A stretch of DNA of 64,000 nucleotides from Caminicella sporogenes DSM 14501 (GTDB lineage: Bacteria > Bacillota > Clostridia > Peptostreptococcales > Caminicellaceae): contig NZ_FRAJ01000009.1 in the NCBI RefSeq assembly GCF_900142285.1, positions 60,281-124,280 on the forward strand, read 5' to 3'. Positions 30,376 through 38,447 of this stretch are shown here, piece after piece. Positions within the stretch are counted from its first letter, which is position 1, and every line of letters begins with the position of its first letter. The notes below the pieces were generated by a model. The model was given only the letters and a program-made list of their open reading frames with translations, searched no databases and was not told the DNA's origin. The translations under genes were made by a program, and so were the position numbers.

Positions 30376-31359
30376 ATGAAAAATATTTTTTATTTAGTAG
30401 TTGGAATATTTGTAGTACTAATAATAATACCGATGATTTTAATATATAGTTGTGATATGAATGTATCAAAAAAAAGTGTAGAGGATAAAAAAACAGAAGA
30501 AATAAAAATAAGAGTATATTTGCATGAAACTAAAAGAATTAAAGAAGTTGAGCTTGAGGAATATGTAAAGGGTGTAGTAGCAAGTGAGATGCCTGCGACA
30601 TTTGAACTTGAAGCACTTAAAGCTCAAGCTATGGCAGCCAGAACTAAAGCTCTATATCAGAAAATAAAGTATGGACCTAAAGGAAATCCAGCTCATCCTG
30701 GTGCAGAAGTTTGTGATGATGTGCACTGTCAAGTATATAGGAGTAGAGAAAAATTAAAAGAAATTAAGGGTGAAAAATGGTTTAAAAAGTACTGGCCTAA
30801 AATAGAAGAAGCGGTTGAAAGTACGAGAGGATTAGTTATTACTTATAATGGAAAATTAATAGACCCATTATATCATTCAACGAGTGGTGGCAGAACTGAA
30901 AATTCAGAAGATGTATTTGAAACTATGGCACCTTATTTGAGGAGTGTTGATAGTCCATATGAGCAAAGTTCAAAACATTTGGAAAGTACAGTAGTTATTT
31001 CAACTAAAGAATTTGTATCAAAAATAAATTCTGTATATAAAGATAGTGGATTAAAGAGCAGTAATATTGTAGATTCTTTAAAAGTGCTGGAAAGAACTGA
31101 GGGTGGAGATGTAAAGAGGATTAGAATAGGAAATAAAGTACTATCAGGTAGAAAAATAAGAGAAATTCTTGGACTAAGGTCTGCTGATTTTCAGATAATA
31201 GTATCAGGAGATAAAGTGACTATTAAAACAAGAGGATACGGTCATGGAGTGGGTATGAGTCAGTATGGAGCAGATGGAATGGCTAAAAGAGGATATAAAT
31301 TTGATGAAATAATAAAGCATTATTATCAAGGTGTAGAGATAGAGAAATTTAAAAAATAA
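30376..31359 (+). CDS. spoIID: Stage II sporulation protein D
   Basis: SpoIID is a membrane-anchored lytic transglycosylase that cleaves septal peptidoglycan during engulfment of the forespore. The 327-residue protein has an N-terminal membrane helix, EEYVKGVVASEMPATFELEA with the catalytic glutamate region, STSGGRTENSEDVF and the C-terminal GYGHGVGMSQYGADGMAKRG (each 20 residues or fewer). The ribosome site is AAAGGGGGAC, the same string as in the loops of the two hairpin elements. Confidence 0.96.
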   Translation: MKNIFYLVVGIFVVLIIIPMILIYSCDMNVSKKSVEDKKTEEIKIRVYLHETKRIKEVELEEYVKGVVASEMPATFELEALKAQAMAARTKALYQKIKYGPKGNPAHPGAEVCDDVHCQVYRSREKLKEIKGEKWFKKYWPKIEEAVESTRGLVITYNGKLIDPLYHSTSGGRTENSEDVFETMAPYLRSVDSPYEQSSKHLESTVVISTKEFVSKINSVYKDSGLKSSNIVDSLKVLERTEGGDVKRIRIGNKVLSGRKIREILGLRSADFQIIVSGDKVTIKTRGYGHGVGMSQYGADGMAKRGYKFDEIIKHYYQGVEIEKFKK

Positions 31360-31503
31360 CAGTATATAGTTTTAGGGCTTAGTTTACAACATGTCAGTTG
31401 ATATTATATTTTAAAATGAAGTTTTGATTATCAAAATAAAAAATTTATAATTATGTATTGTCCATCTGTCTTTTGGAAATACTACCAAATGGAGGTGGAC
31501 AAA

Positions 31504-32412
31504 ATGAAATTTAAGAAGATATTTACAAGGAATAATAATACTATTTACAATGGGAGCAAAGGTATATGGAATAAACTTTTAAAGAATGAAGGTTTTTACA
31601 TTATCATGTTTTTATGCGTATGTATAGTCGGAACAACAGCTGTTTGGGTTGCAAAATCAAATTTTAATAAGTTGGGGTCAGATGATTTTAAGAGTGACAA
31701 AGAAAACATTGTAGGTATTGATGATTCTGAAATTGTTGATTTAGCAGAAGATGAGATGAAAAAACAGATGTCAGATGTAATAGTAGTAGATGAAAAAGAT
31801 ATGGTAAATAATGACAAAACAGTACAAAAAGATGCAAATCATGATAAAAAAGATGCAACAACTATGCCTAAAAAAACTATAAAAAAATCTAAAATTTTAG
31901 TTAAGAAAAATGAGAAGCAAAAGGCTATTATTGCAAAGATAAAACCGGATAAAAAGAATATAGATAAGGAAGCTACTATGGCGTCAAGTCAAAGTGCAAT
32001 AGCTATGATTTGGCCTGTTGAAGGAAAGTTAGGAACAGGTTTTGCACTGGAAACTTTAGTTTATTCTGAAACTTTAGAGCATTTTACTACACATCATGGA
32101 ATAGATATAATGGCAGAAAAAAATACACCTGTAAAAGCAGCACTTAAGGGAGAGGTTGTTGAGGTGCTTACTGATTCAAGACTAGGTATAACTATTTCAA
32201 TAAAACATGACAATGGACTGATAACACGATATAGTAATTTATGTACTGATGCTATGGTAAAAGTAGGAGATAAAGTAGCACAGGGGCAAACAATAAGCGG
32301 AGTGGGAACTTCTTCATTATTTGAGTCAGCACAAGGACCACATTTACATTTTGAGGTTTTAGAGAATGGAAAAAATGTTGACCCTATGAAATATTTATCA
32401 CAGAAAGAATAG
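31504..32412 (+). CDS. spoIIQ: SpoIIQ-like M23 peptidase
   Basis: A forespore-side engulfment protein with one membrane helix (about residues 32-52), a Lys/Asp-rich linker and a C-terminal LytM/M23 domain. The zinc motifs HHGIDIM and GPHLHFEV are both complete, unlike Bacillus SpoIIQ, in which a metal ligand is lost. An active or metal-binding domain, as in other clostridia, is expected. GGAGGTGG fixes the ATG at 31504; the frame is open to 31453 without a ribosome site. It lies between spoIID and spoIIID, as expected. Confidence 0.88.
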   Translation: MKFKKIFTRNNNTIYNGSKGIWNKLLKNEGFYIIMFLCVCIVGTTAVWVAKSNFNKLGSDDFKSDKENIVGIDDSEIVDLAEDEMKKQMSDVIVVDEKDMVNNDKTVQKDANHDKKDATTMPKKTIKKSKILVKKNEKQKAIIAKIKPDKKNIDKEATMASSQSAIAMIWPVEGKLGTGFALETLVYSETLEHFTTHHGIDIMAEKNTPVKAALKGEVVEVLTDSRLGITISIKHDNGLITRYSNLCTDAMVKVGDKVAQGQTISGVGTSSLFESAQGPHLHFEVLENGKNVDPMKYLSQKE

Positions 32413-32422
32413 ATATTAGCTG

Positions 32423-32501
32423 TATAGAACTTGTAACAAATAGGTTCTATATACCCCCTAAGTTGCATATTATGTAACAAGTCAACTTTTTAAAGGGGGT
32501 A
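32423..32501 (+). promoter_or_regulatory. Two hairpins before spoIIID, one masking its ribosome site
   Basis: TATAGAAC (32423-32430) pairs with GTTCTATA (32444-32451). Then TACCCCC (32452-32458) plus AGTTG (32461-32465) pair with CAACT (32483-32487) plus GGGGGTA (32495-32501), covering the spoIIID ribosome site AAAGGGGG. A SigE-like -10, CATATTAT, lies at 32466-32473 between the arms, so a transcript started there would lack the masking arm while read-through RNA from spoIIQ would carry it. Confidence 0.5.
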
Positions 32502-32506
32502 CATCA

Positions 32507-32767
32507 GTGAAGGATTATATAGAAGAAAGAGCTGTAGAGATTGCTGAACATATAATAAGAAAAAAAACAACTGTTAGACAAACAGCTAAAGTATTTGGAG
32601 TAAGTAAAAGTACAGTACATAAAGATGTTACTGAAAGACTTCCTAAGATAAACCCTCTTTTAGCTAGTAAGGTTAAAAAGGTACTGGAAAAAAATAAGGC
32701 TGAAAGACATATTAGGGGTGGAAAAGCAACAAAAATGAAATACCAAAAGATGTCAAAACAGATTTGA
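32507..32767 (+). CDS. spoIIID: Stage III sporulation transcription factor D
   Basis: A small (86 residue) DNA-binding regulator of SigE-dependent mother-cell genes. The helix-turn-helix KTTVRQTAKVFGVSKSTVHK and the basic tail are characteristic. The start is a GTG behind AAAGGGGGT. A terminator follows its stop. Confidence 0.96.
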   Translation: MKDYIEERAVEIAEHIIRKKTTVRQTAKVFGVSKSTVHKDVTERLPKINPLLASKVKKVLEKNKAERHIRGGKATKMKYQKMSKQI

Positions 32768-32780
32768 GTAACATTAGACA

Positions 32781-32816
32781 AAAGCAGGGTATATCCCTGT
32801 TTTATTATTTTTTTGA
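32781..32816 (+). terminator. Terminator after spoIIID
   Basis: A stem with core CAGGG (32785-... ) and CCCTG (32795-32799) and A/T-paired base is followed by TTTTATTATTTTTTT. The 430-base gap to mbl then holds AATTAAG and GTTAGTA heptads and no gene. Confidence 0.8.
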
Positions 32817-33004
32817 TTTAAAAATTTCTTTCGTATTTGTTAAAAATTGTTTATAATATAATTAATGATTTTTTGAAAAAATTTAGAGAAAATAGAGGAA
32901 TTTGTAGAATAATATAGAACTAAGACATGATATTCATTCGTTTCAAGAATTAAGAATTAAAAAAACCCCAGAGGAATAATTTTAAGTTTGAAATTTAAAT
33001 ATTA

Positions 33005-33075
33005 GTTAGTAGAACTTAGTTAGTAGCAAGTAGTTAGTTGCAAAAAAATCTTTTACTACTAACCACTAACTACTA
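33005..33075. repeat. Inverted heptad repeats, GTTAGTA family
   Basis: GTTAGTA, GAACTTA, GTTAGTA, GCAAGTA and GTTAGTT (33005-33039) are followed by ACTACTA, ACCACTA and ACTACTA (33055-33075). The second run is the reverse complement of the first and could form a hairpin. Confidence 0.82.
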
Positions 33076-33197
33076 AAAGAAGTTTAAAAAGACCTAAAAG
33101 AGTAACTTCAAAGATGTATCTGTTTTTAAACATTAGTTGGAAATTAAGTTTTATAATCATATATTAAATAATTAATATACATGAAAGGTGGTAAAAA

Positions 33198-34229
33198 ATG
33201 TTTGGTTTTGGTGCGGAAATAGGAATAGACCTCGGCACAGCTAGTGTACTAGTTTATATAAAGGGAAAGGGTATAGTACTACAGGAGCCTTCTGTTGTGG
33301 CAATTGATAAAAATACAGATCAAATATTAGCAGTAGGTTCAGAGGCAAGAAAAATGCTTGGAAGAACGCCGGGAAATATAGTTGCAATCAGACCTTTGAG
33401 GGATGGAGTTATATCAGATTATGAAGTTACAGAAAGAATGCTTAGGTATTTTATACAAAAAACGTGTGGAAGAAAAAGATTTTTTAAGCCTAAGATAATA
33501 GTTTGTGTTCCGAGTGGAGTAACAGAAGTTGAAAAAAGAGCTGTTATTGATGCAACGACTGAAGCAGGTGGAGGAAAAACTTATCTTATAGAAGAGCCTA
33601 TTGCAGCTGCTATAGGAGCTGGACTTGATATAACTAAGCCAGATGGTAATATGGTTGTTGATATAGGTGGAGGAACGGCAGATATTGCAGTGATTTCTTT
33701 AGGTGGTATAGTAGTTAGCGAGTCGATTAAAGTAGCTGGAGATAAATTTGATGATTCTATAATTAAATATATGAGGAAAGCTCATAACATACTTATAGGT
33801 GAGAGAACAGCTGAAGATTTAAAAATAAATGTTGGATGTGCATATCCTAAGTTAAAAACAGCTAAAATGGATTGTAGAGGTAGAGACCTTATAACAGGAC
33901 TTCCTAAGACTATAACTGTAACTTCTGATGAAATGCTAGAAGCTTTAAGTGAACCTGTTAATGCTATAGCTGATGCAGTACATGCTGTACTTGAAAAAAC
34001 ACCTCCAGAACTTGCTTCTGATATAAGTACAAGAGGTATTGTTATGACTGGTGGAGGTTCACTTCTCAATGGATTAAATAAATTAATTGAAAAGAGGACA
34101 GGCATTCCTACTTATATAGCAGAAGATGCAATATCATGTGTGGCAAGAGGTACAGGATTATCCTTAAATCATTTAGATGTTCTTGAAAAAAGTATGATGA
34201 CAGGTAGAAAAGGTAGAAGAAGATATTAA
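33198..34229 (+). CDS. mbl: MreB/Mbl rod-shape protein
   Basis: A 343-residue bacterial actin that organises lateral wall synthesis. It begins GFGAEIGIDLGTASVLVYIK with the phosphate-1 loop, and contains MVVDIGGGTADIAVISLGGI and GIVMTGGGSLLNGLNKLI. Location between spoIIID and the flagellar rod genes is that of mbl in Bacillus, so Mbl is preferred over MreB. Confidence 0.95.
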   Translation: MFGFGAEIGIDLGTASVLVYIKGKGIVLQEPSVVAIDKNTDQILAVGSEARKMLGRTPGNIVAIRPLRDGVISDYEVTERMLRYFIQKTCGRKRFFKPKIIVCVPSGVTEVEKRAVIDATTEAGGGKTYLIEEPIAAAIGAGLDITKPDGNMVVDIGGGTADIAVISLGGIVVSESIKVAGDKFDDSIIKYMRKAHNILIGERTAEDLKINVGCAYPKLKTAKMDCRGRDLITGLPKTITVTSDEMLEALSEPVNAIADAVHAVLEKTPPELASDISTRGIVMTGGGSLLNGLNKLIEKRTGIPTYIAEDAISCVARGTGLSLNHLDVLEKSMMTGRKGRRRY

Positions 34230-34233
34230 AGAG

Positions 34234-34267
34234 AAAAGCTGCTAGCCTTATGGCTGGGAGCTTTTTG
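34234..34267 (+). terminator. Terminator after mbl
   Basis: AAAAGCT (34234-34240) with inner AGCC/GGCT pairs with AGCTTTTT (34259-34266). Confidence 0.8.
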
Positions 34268-34322
34268 AAATTAGCGTTAAGTTTTGTATTTAAAATCTGT
34301 AAGCTTCGATATTTAATATAGT

Positions 34323-34350
34323 TAAAGATACGATTTTTATATACCGATAG
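34323..34350 (+). promoter_or_regulatory. SigD-type flagellar promoter
   Basis: TAAA (34323-34326), a 16-base spacer and ACCGATAG (34343-34350) match the SigD pattern TAAA-N15/16-GCCGATAT at all but two bases. It precedes flgF-flgG-flgJ; the Bacillus flhOP counterpart is SigD-dependent. Confidence 0.65.
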
Positions 34351-34408
34351 TTATTATAAGAGTAAAATTGTCTATGGTTTGTATTTGATATTGAAAGGAG
34401 TCATATTC

Positions 34409-35482
34409 ATGTTTCGTGGACTTTATATATCCGGTTCGGCACTTATGACTAATAATAGAAAGATAGATGTAATAAGTAATAATATAGCAAATATAAATAC
34501 TACTGGTTATAAAAAGGATTTAGTACTTATTGAGTCTTTTGAGGATACTTTAATAAGCAAAATAAATGGAGATAAACCTATAGAAAATCTGGGACAAGTT
34601 GTAAATCTTAAAATAAAGCAAGTAGATAATTATTATGTAGCGGAAACTGAAAAAGGATTTTTTAAGATAAATACACCTACAGGTATAAGTTATAATAGAA
34701 GAGCACAGTTTACAGTTGGAGAAGATGGTTATCTTAGAACTTTTTATAAAAATAGAAATGGAGAAATAGATAGTAGTTACGGTTATCAAATTTTAGGAAA
34801 TAAGGGACCTATATATGTTGGCGATGGAGAATTTAATATAAATGAAAATGGAGATGTATTTGTAAATGGCGAGGTAGTAGATAATATACTCACTAAGCCT
34901 CATCCGTTAGTAATAGGTACAATGAGTTCAGGTGTAAAACTTGAAAGGATAGAAACGAATTTTATACAAGGACAATTAATAAGAACAGGCAATCCGCTTG
35001 ATTTTGCTATAAAGGGAGAAGGATTTTTTAAAATTGAAACAGAAGATGGAATAAGATATACAAGAAATGGTTCTTTTAAATTGAATAAAAATAAGGAATT
35101 AGTAACATCAGAAGGATATAGAGTATTGGGAGAATATGGACCTATAATACTTGATGGAGAAAAAATATCTCTAACTCCTTATGGAGAATTAATGGTAGAT
35201 GGTGAGGTGGTTGATAAGCTATCGGTAGTAAATATTAAAAATTTGAGGGATTTAAGAAAGGTAGGTAACGCACTTTGGAAAATGGAAGATAATGTAGAGC
35301 CGGTAGAAGAAGAATTTACGGGAGAGATATATCAAGGAAAACTGGAAGGTTCTAATGTTGACCCTGTAAAAGAAATGGTGGAAATGATGACACTGTTTAG
35401 AGGATACGAGTCAAATCAGAGATTGATAAGAGCATATGATGAAACAATAGGAAAAGCAGTTAATGATATAGGGAGAGTTTAA
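34409..35482 (+). CDS. flhO: Flagellar basal-body rod protein (FlgF/FlhO)
   Basis: A 357-residue secreted rod/hook family protein. The N-terminal signature is SNNIANINTTGYKKD, mid-domain repeats include GNPLDFAIKGEGFFKIETED, and the C terminus (VKEMVEMMTLFRGYESNQRL) forms the paired coiled coil. AAAGGAG at 34394-34400 sets ATG 34409; the frame start at 34379 lacks a ribosome site. It is longer than FlgG because of an enlarged central region. It pairs with the next gene, as flhO-flhP do in Bacillus. Confidence 0.92.
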   Translation: MFRGLYISGSALMTNNRKIDVISNNIANINTTGYKKDLVLIESFEDTLISKINGDKPIENLGQVVNLKIKQVDNYYVAETEKGFFKINTPTGISYNRRAQFTVGEDGYLRTFYKNRNGEIDSSYGYQILGNKGPIYVGDGEFNINENGDVFVNGEVVDNILTKPHPLVIGTMSSGVKLERIETNFIQGQLIRTGNPLDFAIKGEGFFKIETEDGIRYTRNGSFKLNKNKELVTSEGYRVLGEYGPIILDGEKISLTPYGELMVDGEVVDKLSVVNIKNLRDLRKVGNALWKMEDNVEPVEEEFTGEIYQGKLEGSNVDPVKEMVEMMTLFRGYESNQRLIRAYDETIGKAVNDIGRV

Positions 35483-35590
35483 GAATTAAGAGTTGAAAAG
35501 ACTCTAGAAGAATGATATTAATATTTATAATTAATAAGGAAAGGTTTAGATTTGTTTGTTAAATAAAAATTTAAACTGGAGGTATAGATA

Positions 35591-36382
35591 ATGAGAGCAT
35601 TATGGACTGCTGCATCTGGTATGAAAGCTCAGCAACTTAATATAGATACGATTTCAAATAATTTGGCTAATGTAAATACTACAGGATATAAAAAGCAAAG
35701 AGTAGAATTTAAGGACCTTTTGTATGAACAACTTAGAAATGACAATTTTAACGAAGGAGAAGGCAAACCAGTAAACTTGGAAGTTGGACATGGTGTGATG
35801 CCTTCGGCTATAGTAAAAACATTTACACAAGGAAGTTTTGAAGAAACGAATAATGAACTTGATTTAGCTATAAAAGGAGAAGGATTTTTTGTAGTAAGAG
35901 ATGAAAATGACAATTTATACTTTACAAAGGACGGAAGCTTTAAATTAAGTATAGAAGATGGAGAAGCAAGATTGACAACATCAGATGGTTATTTTGTACA
36001 AGGAGATATAGGGGATATAGAACTAGGAAGTGATATAGAAGAGATAACTATATCGAAAGATGGAGTAATAAATGTAAAGAGAAGTGATAGTGATGAACCT
36101 GAAGAAATAGGAACACTTATGATTGTAAAGTTTCCTAATCCTGAAGGACTTGAAAGTATAGGTAATAACTTATTTAAGCAAACAGTAGCTTCAGGTGAAT
36201 ATGTAGAATCTTTTGAAGGTGATGCAGGAGAAGTATTGCAGGGATTTCTTGAAACATCAAATGTGCAGGTAGTAGAAGAAATGATTAAACTTATTACTGC
36301 TCAGAGAGCTTATGAAATAAATTCAAAATCAATTCAGACATCTGATGAAATGCTCCAGACCGCAAACAACCTAAAAAGGTAA
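35591..36382 (+). CDS. flhP: Flagellar distal rod protein (FlgG/FlhP)
   Basis: A 263-residue rod protein of FlgG length. SNNLANVNTTGYKKQRVEF opens it, NNELDLAIKGEGFFVV lies mid-protein, and EEMIKLITAQRAYEINSKSI closes it. It is exported by the flagellar secretion apparatus to build the distal rod. TGGAGG precedes the ATG. Confidence 0.94.
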   Translation: MRALWTAASGMKAQQLNIDTISNNLANVNTTGYKKQRVEFKDLLYEQLRNDNFNEGEGKPVNLEVGHGVMPSAIVKTFTQGSFEETNNELDLAIKGEGFFVVRDENDNLYFTKDGSFKLSIEDGEARLTTSDGYFVQGDIGDIELGSDIEEITISKDGVINVKRSDSDEPEEIGTLMIVKFPNPEGLESIGNNLFKQTVASGEYVESFEGDAGEVLQGFLETSNVQVVEEMIKLITAQRAYEINSKSIQTSDEMLQTANNLKR

Positions 36383-36432
36383 TATACTGAGAATATTCTA
36401 TTGCCTGACAAACTAGAAAGGAGCTTTATTTC

Positions 36433-36789
36433 ATGAAAATAAATGATATAAACCTGCAAAGTAAAATATATCAATCAAAAATAAAGGCATCAAAACAAAA
36501 CACACAACAATTTAAAGAAATGCTGGAGAAAGCAAAACAAAATAATGATACAGAGGCTTTAAAATCTGCATGCAAACAATTTGAAGCAATTTTTGTAAAT
36601 ATGCTTCTTAAGAATATGCGAAAAACAGTAGTTGAAGGTGGATTTATAAAAAAAAGTCATGCAAGAGAAATATTTGAAGGAATGCTTGATGAAGAAATAG
36701 CAAAAGAAGTGTCAAAAGGACAGGGAATAGGATTAGCAAAGATTATGTATGAACAGTTATCAAAAAATATTAATTTTGATAAAGAATAA
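36433..36789 (+). CDS. flgJ: FlgJ-type rod-binding protein
   Basis: The 118-residue protein corresponds to the N-terminal rod-binding domain of FlgJ only, without the muramidase domain, as is common in Firmicutes. Typical are ACKQFEAIFVNMLLKNMRKT and IFEGMLDEEIAKEVSKGQGI followed by GLAKIMYEQL. It likely caps or guides rod assembly. It ends the flagellar trio. Confidence 0.88.
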   Translation: MKINDINLQSKIYQSKIKASKQNTQQFKEMLEKAKQNNDTEALKSACKQFEAIFVNMLLKNMRKTVVEGGFIKKSHAREIFEGMLDEEIAKEVSKGQGIGLAKIMYEQLSKNINFDKE

Positions 36790-36867
36790 AATAGTAGTTT
36801 GTGATATAATAAATTTGACCTATTAGTTTTGACCCCATGGGAAAAATAAAAGAAGGGGGATAAAATA

Positions 36868-37563
36868 ATGGAAAAACTTCTTAGAGAAATTTTAGAAAAA
36901 GTCAGTTCCATAGATAATAAGATGGAGTCTATGGAACATAGAATGGAATCCATGGACCAGAGAATGAAGTCTATGGAACAGAGAATGGAGTCTATGGAAC
37001 ATAGAATGGAATCCATGGATCAGAGAATGAACGCTATCGAGCAAAGAATGGATATTATCGAGCAGAGAATGGACAATATCGAACAAAGAATTGATGTTAT
37101 TGAACAAAGAATGGACAACATTGAACAAAGGATTGATGCTATCGAACAAAGAATCGATACTATCGAACAGAGAATTGACACTATCGAACAGAGAATTGAT
37201 AATATCGAGTACAGAATTGATTCCATAGAAGAAACAGTAATATCTATGGATAAGAGGATTAGTTCTATTGATAGGAGATTAGGCAAAGTAGAAGAAGAAG
37301 TAAGTACAATCAAACAAGATGTAATAGAAATAAAAACTAAACAAGTTACTATTTATAATCAAACTGCTGATTTAACAGAAAGTAGTACAGAAATAAAAAT
37401 GAGGTTTAATGTTGTTATAAGAAATCAAGAAACAATATTCGAAGATATAGAAGTAATAAAATTAGAACAAAAAAGCATGAATGCTCATTTTGCATCAATA
37501 AATGAATTGTTAGGAGAACATGAAGCAGGATTTAGAACATTAAGAAGAAAAAAGATATTATAG
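36868..37563 (+). CDS. Tandem-heptad coiled-coil protein
   Basis: The 231-residue protein has no recognised family. Residues about 15-150 form some 19 consecutive 7-residue units such as MEQRMES, IEQRMDN and IEQRIDT, a near-perfect parallel coiled coil with Met/Ile at the core position. The unit shifts from M-type to I-type along the array. A less regular helical tail follows. There is no signal peptide or membrane helix. AGAAGGGGG precedes the ATG. It could be a cytoplasmic ruler or scaffold, but no function can be read. Confidence 0.8.
   Translation: MEKLLREILEKVSSIDNKMESMEHRMESMDQRMKSMEQRMESMEHRMESMDQRMNAIEQRMDIIEQRMDNIEQRIDVIEQRMDNIEQRIDAIEQRIDTIEQRIDTIEQRIDNIEYRIDSIEETVISMDKRISSIDRRLGKVEEEVSTIKQDVIEIKTKQVTIYNQTADLTESSTEIKMRFNVVIRNQETIFEDIEVIKLEQKSMNAHFASINELLGEHEAGFRTLRRKKIL
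36910..37250 (+). repeat. 21-base coding tandem repeat
   Basis: DNA units of 21 bases (for example GAGCAGAGAATGGACAATAT) encode the coiled-coil heptads. Neighbouring units are nearly identical at DNA level, so the array probably grows and shrinks by slippage or recombination. Confidence 0.85.
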
Positions 37564-37637
37564 ACTTTTTTCATTTAAAATTGACAAAAATTTAAATAAA
37601 AAAAGGAAAAAATAAAAAAGTGTAGAATGCTATTATG

Positions 37638-37672
37638 AAGATTAGAGCAAATATGCATCTAATCTTTTTTTA
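37638..37672 (+). terminator. Terminator after the coiled-coil gene
   Basis: AAGATTAGA (37638-37646) pairs with TCTAATCTT (37658-37666), followed by TTTTTATC. The rest of the 282-base gap to fabZ is AT-rich with no feature I can support. Confidence 0.9.
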
Positions 37673-37845
37673 TCATGATAAAAAAATTTACTATAATTTA
37701 TTACCAAATTGTTTAACATTTTATTACAAAACATAAGATTTATTGAACAAATATGACAAATAATTTAAAATATATATTGGGATAATTAGAATATTTAAAT
37801 CAAATATTAGACATTAAATATCTTTTTTGAAAGGAGAAAATTACT

Positions 37846-38277
37846 ATGCTAAATAACATAGACATACAAAATATAATTCCACATCGCTATCCATTTCTTC
37901 TTGTTGACAAAATAGTTGAAATAAATCCGGGGCAAAAAGCAGTAGGAATTAAAAATGTAACTATAAATGAACCGTTTTTTCAAGGACATTTTCCAGGCAA
38001 TCCAATTATGCCGGGAGTACTCCAAGTAGAAGCACTTGCTCAAGTAGGAGCAGTAGCAGTGCTTTCAATGGAAGAAAACAAAGGGAAATTAGCAGTATTT
38101 ACAGGAATAGATAAACTTCGCTTTAAAAGACAAGTAGTGCCGGGAGATACACTACGACTAGAAGTAGAAATAATAAAAATGAGAAGAAATATAGGAACGG
38201 GGCAGGCAGTAGCTTATGTAGGTGATGAAGTGGCTTGTAAAGGTGAAATAATGTTTGCGTTGGTAGAACAGGAGTAG
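37846..38277 (+). CDS. fabZ: 3-hydroxyacyl-ACP dehydratase
   Basis: FabZ dehydrates 3-hydroxyacyl-ACP in fatty acid elongation. The 143-residue hot-dog-fold protein has [11 protein letters not shown] and the active-site helix [19 protein letters not shown] with His48. GAAAGGAGA precedes the ATG. It lies after the flhOP region as in Bacillus. Immediately after the stop the intergenic DNA becomes heptad repeat. Confidence 0.96.
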   Translation: MLNNIDIQNIIPHRYPFLLVDKIVEINPGQKAVGIKNVTINEPFFQGHFPGNPIMPGVLQVEALAQVGAVAVLSMEENKGKLAVFTGIDKLRFKRQVVPGDTLRLEVEIIKMRRNIGTGQAVAYVGDEVACKGEIMFALVEQE

Positions 38278-38288
38278 ATTAGTAAGTG

Positions 38289-38424
38289 GTTAGTAGCAAG
38301 TAGCAGGTAGTTAGTAGTAAAGATTTGCTGAGGATTGAGAGCTGAGAACTCTACTCCTGAGAATCTAAAGCCGAGAACTAAGAACTTTTATTTCTAAGAG
38401 TCTAAAGCTTAGAATTGAGAACTA
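38289..38424. repeat. Heptad repeats, GTTAGTA then GCTGAGA families
   Basis: GTTAGTA, GCAAGTA, GCAGGTA and GTTAGTA (38289-38316) are followed from 38327 by GCTGAGG, ATTGAGA, GCTGAGA and decayed units through about 38389, then further TTGAGAAC/CTTAGAA-like copies to 38424. They fill the fabZ-wzz gap. Confidence 0.8.
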
Positions 38425-38447
38425 TTTATAGAAAGGGGCTATTTAAA

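Noticed and set aside
30350..30400. Third copy of the AAAGGGGGAC hairpin before spoIID
   Set aside because: The string is present, but no flanking arms can pair, so it is just the ribosome binding site.
32880..32915. SigH-like promoter TAGAGGAATTTGTAGAAT before mbl
   Set aside because: The spacing between the two elements is wrong (10 with a mismatch or only a few bases), and it is far from the gene.
36910..37250. Regular 21-base repeats resembling a CRISPR array
   Set aside because: Units are contiguous without unique spacers and are in frame inside a coiled-coil gene.
36892..37313. Long open frames on the minus strand across the coiled-coil gene
   Set aside because: They are mirror frames produced by the coding repeat; no ribosome site or family match.
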